In this document: positions 63,338 to 64,000 of the stretch, in pieces
Layout of the letters: each line of letters begins with the position of its first letter
How positions within the stretch are numbered: position 1 is the first letter of the stretch
NCBI GenBank assembly: GCA_025210455.1
Contig: JAOARQ010000013.1
Coordinates: 186,001-250,000, forward strand
DNA length: 64,000 nt
Direction of reading: 5' to 3'
Origin: Pelagimonas sp.
GTDB lineage: Bacteria > Pseudomonadota > Alphaproteobacteria > Rhodobacterales > Rhodobacteraceae
Notes under the pieces: generated by a model
Told to the model about the DNA's origin: nothing
Database searches by the model: none
The model's input: the letters and a program-made list of their open reading frames with translations, nothing else
Made by a program: the position numbers and the translations under genes

Positions 63338-64000
63338 ATGTTGAATTATACTCTGCGTCGGCTCATGGCGATGATCCCGACGTTGCTGGTGCTGGTGATC
63401 GCATCCTTCTATCTGATGCGTCTGGCTCCGGGCGGGCCCTTCACCTCTGAGCGCCCTCTGCCGCCTGCTGTGATGGCCAATGTTCTGGAACGCTACGGGC
63501 TGGATCAGCCGCTTTATGTGCAGCTTTGGACCTATATCAAAGGCATTGTGCTGGAATTTGATTTTGGCCCCAGCTTTTCGCAAAAAGATCGTACCGTAAA
63601 TGATGTGATCGCACAGGGCTTTCCGGTGACGCTGACCTATGGGTTCTGGTCGGCGGTCTTTGTTCTGTTGGCCGGGGTGCCACTGGGGATCATCGCAGCG
63701 CTGCGACACAATTCAATCTGGGATTACACGATGACCGGGCTGGCGATCTTTAGCCAGATCTTCCCGAATTTCGTGCTCGCTCCTATTATGGTTCTGCTTT
63801 TCACCCTGTCATGGGGGCTGTTGCCCGGCGGCGGCTGGAACGGCGGGCAATGGCAATACATCGTCATGCCTGCAATCGGTCTGGGCACCTCCTATATGGC
63901 CGGGGTCGCGCGCCTGACGCGGGGCTCCATGCTCGAGGTGATGAATTCGCCCTTTATTCGCACCGCCCGCGCGAAAGGTCTGCCCGAGCGCGTGATCTTG
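63338..64000 (+). CDS. Oligopeptide ABC transporter permease (OppB-like), partial at window end
   Basis: 221 codons to the window edge. The N-terminus MLNYTLRRLMAMIPTLLVLV is the first membrane helix of OppB/DppB permeases. The segment LDQPLYVQLWTYIKGIV is followed by further helices. The EAA-type loop near the end of the visible part (MNSPFIRTARAKGLPE) contacts the ATPase subunit. The gene runs past the window. Confidence 0.9.
   Translation, partial: MLNYTLRRLMAMIPTLLVLVIASFYLMRLAPGGPFTSERPLPPAVMANVLERYGLDQPLYVQLWTYIKGIVLEFDFGPSFSQKDRTVNDVIAQGFPVTLTYGFWSAVFVLLAGVPLGIIAALRHNSIWDYTMTGLAIFSQIFPNFVLAPIMVLLFTLSWGLLPGGGWNGGQWQYIVMPAIGLGTSYMAGVARLTRGSMLEVMNSPFIRTARAKGLPERVIL

Noticed and set aside
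1-64000. CRISPR arrays, prophage, integrase or full-length insertion sequence
   Set aside because: No regularly spaced repeats and no cas, integrase, phage structural or complete transposase genes were recognised.

Overview
The window looks like chromosomal DNA of an alphaproteobacterium of the Roseobacter group (Rhodobacteraceae). The GC content is high, and several gene families typical of that group are present: glutathione-dependent formaldehyde dehydrogenase, DUF1467, a DUF1800/DUF1501 pair, an IalB-like protein, monomeric NADP-isocitrate dehydrogenase and methylmalonyl-CoA epimerase. Species assignment is not possible by reading alone.

1-38 kb is mostly backbone. It holds surface polysaccharide genes (UDP-glucose dehydrogenase, Wza-like exporter), a copper module (copA-cueR behind a MerR-type promoter with a 19-bp spacer), rlmN, an IalB-like protein, asparaginase, serB, an I78 inhibitor lipoprotein, formaldehyde dehydrogenase, the DUF1800/DUF1501 pair, a response regulator, mce, an ECF sigma factor translationally coupled to a membrane-anchored vWA protein, a phytase-like secreted protein behind a Pho-box-like repeat, phosphomannomutase, icd, an AsmA-like protein, rimO, tdk-cbiX-thyA and dapF-mtaB.

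38.3-49.1 kb reads as an accessory region that starts at a tRNA-Lys gene. It begins with a fused pair of gene remnants (kptA 3' end joined to a multicopper oxidase 5' end). Then comes an operon of a DUF2141 protein, a TetR regulator, a small membrane protein, a Rieske oxygenase, an ABC-exporter membrane domain without its ATPase, and a ferredoxin-type reductase. A 264-bp mobile element follows. Last is a LysR-controlled tripartite tricarboxylate transporter operon ending in a C-terminally shortened fumarase/aspartase-superfamily lyase.

49.1-64 kb holds a subtilisin-type autotransporter, an NDUFA9-like protein, tRNA-Leu(CAG), a separated block of the S10 ribosomal operon (rplB-rpsS-rplV-rpsC-rplP), an AraC/FMO/SDR cluster and the start of an oligopeptide ABC transporter operon.

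The most notable discoveries are three small inverted-repeat elements of 262-264 bp at CTAG/TA targets. Two of them belong to one family. They share a conserved 55-nt core flanked by stem arms that differ in sequence but keep their pairing, and both lie directly upstream of, and point toward, a gene (serB and the ECF sigma gene). Also notable are the Rieske/NBD-less ABC operon, with two TGTC-N6-GACA operators bracketing its promoter, and paired TTGC-N7-GCAA sites in front of the transporter operon.
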